Origin: Hirundichthys speculiger
Taxonomy: Eukaryota; Chordata; Actinopteri; Beloniformes; Exocoetidae
Length of the DNA: 64,000 nucleotides
Assembly (NCBI GenBank): GCA_018398805.1
Contig: JAGFBZ010002567.1
Span: 1,428,501 to 1,492,500 of the forward strand
Direction: 5' to 3'
Part shown: positions 59,489 to 64,000 of the stretch, one piece after another
How positions within the stretch are numbered: position 1 is the stretch's first letter
Layout of the letters: each line of letters begins with the position of its first letter
Translations under genes and position numbers: made by a program
Notes under the pieces: model-generated
Database searches by the model: none
What the model saw: only the letters and a program-made list of their open reading frames with translations
What the model was told of the DNA's origin: nothing

Positions 59489-61464
59489 CACACAGACACA
59501 GAATAATAGTATATACTATATACTATATAGTATAAATTGTTTAAGAAACCAAGTAATACCTTTTTCTTATCATTTAGTATGGGCATTTATAATCATTTGA
59601 TAATAGATGGTTCTTTGGATATAAAGATTAATTCCTTGGAATGTGAAGGTTGCTAACTTCTCAAACACTGAAGGATGTTGGGAGCAGTTCAAATAATAGT
59701 TTATAGAGAGAATATGCCAGTGGCAAACTGAGAATGCAGTATGCAATGGTATGTAAGGGTTTTAAGGTTTGTGAGGAACCTTAGTGCTCCTGGTGGACTC
59801 TACCCAACGCTTGAATGGACATTAGTGTTGTGAAGATGCATTTGTGTCAATAACATCACTGTAATCCAAAAACTACTGAATTCAGGGGATTAAGGTCACT
59901 GGCAGACAACATCACAAGCAATACTGAGACTGGAATGAAAAAAATTAAATGTGATGTAATTTAATTAAAAACAAAAAGCACCATACCAGAGATTATCAGA
60001 GATATTTTGTGAGACCATAGCAATGCACTGAAGAAAACCCAAGCCTCTATTCCATCCAAAGATTGTACAGTTTTTTTTTAAATTATAATTACAGAATGCT
60101 TAAAGTTTCTGTAAGAAAATATTTAGGCTTTTTTTGATAACAAGTGTGCATCTACTGTTACTATAGTTTCTAAATTCAGTGATTTTTATTTTTTAATTTT
60201 AGTCTTAATTAGAAGTGTCTTTGTTAGAAACAAATGAGGTGTTGAATGTGCCCAACATGTAAATTTCTGTTAAGAAAATGTGAAAACCAATGTAGCAAGC
60301 GTGACTTAGTACAATGTGGTCCAACTTCAAGTTGGTTGCTACTCAATCGCAATAACCAGCAAACAAACTAATTTCTTTCATTACTTTTGTAAATCTACAA
60401 ATGCTATTCATTTTCATCACACTACACACAAACTGCATTATTCCTAAATATGCAGTGGGAAAACCTGGCAGCTCGAGGGAGTCAAACAGCGCCACTCTCT
60501 GGTGAAAAAAATTGCTACTACACCGTGATGCTTCAGTGAACTTCATGGCAGTTCTCCTCAGCTCAGCGGTGTATCTGGGATCTATCCAGCTGTTAACAGC
60601 GGTGCACAGGCCTTTGAAAAGATAGCCCCCTTAAAGCAAGAGACACAAAAGCTTACTTCAAGGTCGAAATTGAAATCTTTTCCACATGTAAAATTATTTA
60701 GATCTCCAACTTTGATCCAGTCTTTCATTCTTGTATGTATCATCTAATCATTTATGGTAAATAAATAAATAAATCCTAGTTGTAATTGTTCACAATTAAA
60801 TAAAATTCCTCCTACATAGATATGTTTTTTTTTTCTTTTTTAAAGGGTTTTTTTCTGCAATGTTTAGATGAGGGCGCTGTGCAAGCAGTAGCTAAAGTAC
60901 CATTTTGAAGCTTGAATTTTTTTGTGTTGTCTTTTCATGAACTGCATGCTTTTTTGGGGGGAGGTCTAAATGTTCTATTCGTTAGAGATTCAAATTTCTA
61001 TTTTCGCTTCATGCTTCTACAGGACTTGTGAAAACACAGGTCACACTCTTACAGATGTTGCTACTCTTAACCCTGCGAGTACTTTTCTCTTTGTGAGCAT
61101 CAGAGTGCTCGGTGTAAAATTAGCATCACCTGGCCTTTCCAAGCATTTGTGAATGAAATATAGCCTTAACAAGCCTGTCATGTTCCAAAACCAATCTTGC
61201 TTTACTTTATGCCTTTTTGGAGATCAGTTCATTTTTATTTATGACAGCATAATTCTTCATCAGGGTTGCCCCAAGCTCTGCTTGACATTGTAAGTGACTA
61301 TAGTTAGAACAACTTTACAAACATGACGACTTCACAGCAACCCTAACCCTTACAGAAAAAACTGGAAAAGACTGAAGACAGGACATAATGAATGGAAAGA
61401 AAGTCATCTGAGGCTTGATTGTTGGAACACTTTTCCCACAAATGAATAGACAATAATGTTTTTA
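59485..61464. other. Gene-poor region
   Basis: No gene, RNA or delimitable mobile element recognised; AT-rich with short homopolymers. Confidence 0.4.
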
Positions 61465-61685
61465 GATCCACCCATTAACTTCCGCTTATTTGGATTTGGG
61501 TCGCGGGGACAGCAGCTTAAGCTGAGAGGCCCAGACCTCCCGCTCCCTGGCCACCTCCTCCAGCTCCTCCGGGAGAACTCCAAGGCGTTCCCAGGCCAGC
61601 TGTAGTCACTCAAGTGTCTCCTGGATCTGCCTCGTGCCTTCTCCCGGTTGGACATGCCTGAAACATCTCCCCACCGGACGTTTCA
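61465..61685 (-). repeat. Dispersed LINE-like repeat fragment
   Basis: Contains GGGTCGCGGGGACAGCAGC, CCACCTCCTCCAGCTC and AAGGCGTTCCCAGGCCAG. I recognise this GC-rich block as a repeat scattered widely in fish genomes, usually read as the 5' or coding part of a non-LTR element. Its GC content stands out from the AT-rich flanks. Family and orientation are tentative. Confidence 0.5.
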
Positions 61686-61689
61686 TGTG

Positions 61690-64000
61690 GAGTTATAAAA
61701 AAAAATCCCTAATTTCTCTTTAAACAATGAGTCTCAGGGACTTACATTCTGGACACACAGTAGCAGTAGAAACTTCTTTTTAGTCATTAGTTCAACTTGA
61801 AGTATGAAGTGTAACATTTATCATTAATCTATCATCTGTTCCTGGTTGCTCCTCTTCAGAGACATGGCATGGCTGCTGTTTGGACCAGTCGTGTTTGGAC
61901 GAGAAGCACCGTAGTGCAATTCACCACTTTCAGTAAAAGGTTGTCTAAATTAGCAAAGACAACAAATACAGTCCCACTGTAGAAAACCTGTTTATTAGAC
62001 AAATTATACACAGAAAGCTTTGCCACTTGTAACAGAGGCCCCAGTTTGTTCGGTTTTTGAATAATATGCAACACATACAACAAAATAGGCCTATATTAAA
62101 TACTGTACATCATAAATTTTTGAAAATTATCAAGTAAATCCTGTAGTTCTATGTATGAAATTAACAATGTTAACAAATAGCAAAACAGCAAGTCTGTGCA
62201 TGCTTTCTTTTTAGTGAACTTGCCTCATTTTGTTGTTTAGCCAGAAAAAAAAGGAACTCAGGATGATATGAGAAAAGAAAGATTTAGTGTATGTGGGTTT
62301 ATGTCTACCATGGATAGGACAAAGGAGAACCAAAGGCAGTAATGTGACTGCTCAACTCTCAACTCAACACTAAAGCTCAACATGATATACTTTTTTCTCT
62401 TTGTTAAACAAAAATAACATCAACATGTAAAATATACATTTGTATAAGGTCTCTTTCATTTATACTAAATAAATCTTTTTAAATGCATGTGTCCTATTTG
62501 TCATTCAATAGCCATAATGTAGCCTATAAGAAAAGAACTCCTAAGAATGCTTGTTTCAAAACACTGTGGCTTGACTGAGCTCTCTACACACGACAATTTG
62601 CAGTTTTAGTCCTTAAAGATGACAAACTGAAACAAACTTGCTCTAAGAAACTAACATTATCAATTATTAATACAGTGTTAGTGAAAAAGGTTTGGTTCCA
62701 TTTTACCAACCCACCCCTCTAATCCATAAAATATTCCTGTAATGCCTCTACTGTCCCGTTCCCCACCACAAAAAGCATGGTCTCTTTTTTTAGTTAATTG
62801 GCACTTAAAAGAAAAACAAGTTATATAAACAGTACCCTTAAAATGAGAGCTATGACTAGTGTATTTGGGATTTGTCTCAAAAAAGGCAGACACTGGGTCC
62901 CAATGACCATCAACTCTCCAGGACATTCCCACGATCCACGGAATGACCAGTGATTTCCTGCTCATCAAAACTTCCAGTATGTAGTGATATTTTGGATTTA
63001 AGTGGATGTCTGGAGGGAGGGTACAGCTCACTAAAAGACAGATAAGGCTTGTGTTGAAGATGCTTTTGCATTGGCTTCTCCTCAACACAAAATCAACTCC
63101 ATTACACCACTGGAACCTGATAAGAAGTGATCCATGAACTTGAACATGACATGGCATTGCAGAAGGAGCGTTTATCTTTTAAACACCTTGGCTATGGGAG
63201 CACTAAAAGTAATAAAAACAGACATAAATCAAAAGCAGATGCTTGAATGGTCTGATGAGACTACAGCACTTGTTTAGCAATTTTTCCATAGTTTGCTGAG
63301 AGAAAAACAAGTCGACAGCTCAGAACAATGGTATTTTTTTGTACTTCCTGACCAAAACACATTCCACGCATTAAAATTCTTTTTTTTTTCAAAACAAAAC
63401 TCAATAAAAGACATATAATAAGCATAAGCTTTTTGAAGTATTTCAGTTTGTCTTTATGTTTTTTTTCTTTTCTTGTTTTTTCTTTTTTTTTTAAAGTTAT
63501 TTCTGCTTTTTATATAGTCCATTTTTACTATAGCCTTTCAGAGTCTGATTAGAGGATCCCACCTTCACTTGAAAAGCAGATAGCACAATAACGGTGAGAA
63601 AAGAAAAGGTAAGATCTACATACAATCACTTACAGTTCTGTGGGCACTGGTACAGTGCAGAGGGATTGACAAAGAGTTAAATGGGCATCGAAATGGTGAA
63701 AACAGTTTCAGGTTGATGCACCAAAATGGCAGAAGTAGTTTAAGATTGATGCACCAAACTGGTGATTCTACAGTGACAGACTGTTGCACTCTCATGGTGT
63801 TTCAATAGTTTTCAGACCGATGCACCACAGAGGTGTCAGCATGTGCTCAGCTGCGAAGTCTTAGTTGTGGTCAGACCACTGTGTGGACACCATCTTGAAG
63901 ATGAGTACACATTTAGAACCCCAGGTACTGGTACAACAACACCAGAGCCGAAAAACTAAGTTACAGACTCCAAAACAGTGAAAAGGCAGAGTTATACTGG
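61690..64000. other. Right end of the window; no supported gene
   Basis: The longest frame (63157-62678, minus, 159 codons) has no recognisable domain and lies in AT-rich, UTR-like sequence. By tetrapod order the next gene beyond atoh1 would be grid2, so part of this could be its 3' UTR on the minus strand; an AATAAA there at about 61995-61990 is compatible. No grid2 coding exon is visible. Confidence 0.35.

Noticed and set aside
62678..63157. 159-codon minus-strand frame at the right end
   Set aside because: No domain or family recognised and the setting is AT-rich and UTR-like. Treated as noncoding.
61690..64000. grid2 3' UTR by synteny
   Set aside because: Tetrapod gene order suggests it, but no grid2 coding exon or diagnostic motif is visible, so it is mentioned only as a possibility.

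Overview
The window is vertebrate nuclear DNA, almost certainly from a teleost fish and probably a percomorph. It has intron-rich genes with GT-AG splice sites, AATAAA polyadenylation signals, long AT and CA microsatellites, and hAT and Tc1/mariner-type miniature transposons. Three genes are recognised from their translated exons: a perforin-1-like gene (+), smarcad1 (-) and atoh1 (-). The last two are also neighbours in tetrapods. No operon, phage, CRISPR or other prokaryote-type system is present.

Layout. 1-325 is the 3' coding end of an unidentified single-pass membrane protein (+). 3241-6025 is a perforin-1-like gene in four coding exons (+), with MACPF and C2 domains. 6282-8690 is the gap between convergent genes and holds a complete 255-bp hAT-type MITE. 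8694-20906 is smarcad1 (-), reconstructed here as 23 coding exons and about 1,057 codons: two CUE domains followed by a complete SNF2 helicase. Two of its N-terminal exons each need one base removed to read through. 21.3-52.6 kb is a gene-poor stretch with microsatellites, scattered copies of one retroelement tail, several DNA-transposon MITEs and a 2.4-kb GGAT array. 55569-56878 is atoh1 (-) in two coding exons, with GC-rich flanks on both sides. 57-64 kb shows no gene I can support.

How the genes relate. The three recognised genes do not form a pathway. Perforin is a secreted pore-forming immune effector, SMARCAD1 is a nuclear chromatin remodeller used in DNA end resection and heterochromatin maintenance, and ATOH1 is a proneural bHLH factor for hair cells, cerebellar granule neurons and secretory gut cells. 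The gene-poor flanks of atoh1 fit the regulatory landscape expected of a developmental gene.

Most notable points: the 2.4-kb GGAT array is the expanded 3' tail of a 5'-truncated retroelement, bracketed by a 13-bp direct repeat; smarcad1 has two one-base frame breaks, and the perforin 5' end may have a similar one; atoh1 carries an intron, whereas the mammalian gene is intronless; and several MITEs can be delimited to the base by their target-site duplications. I did not find a convincing new biological system.
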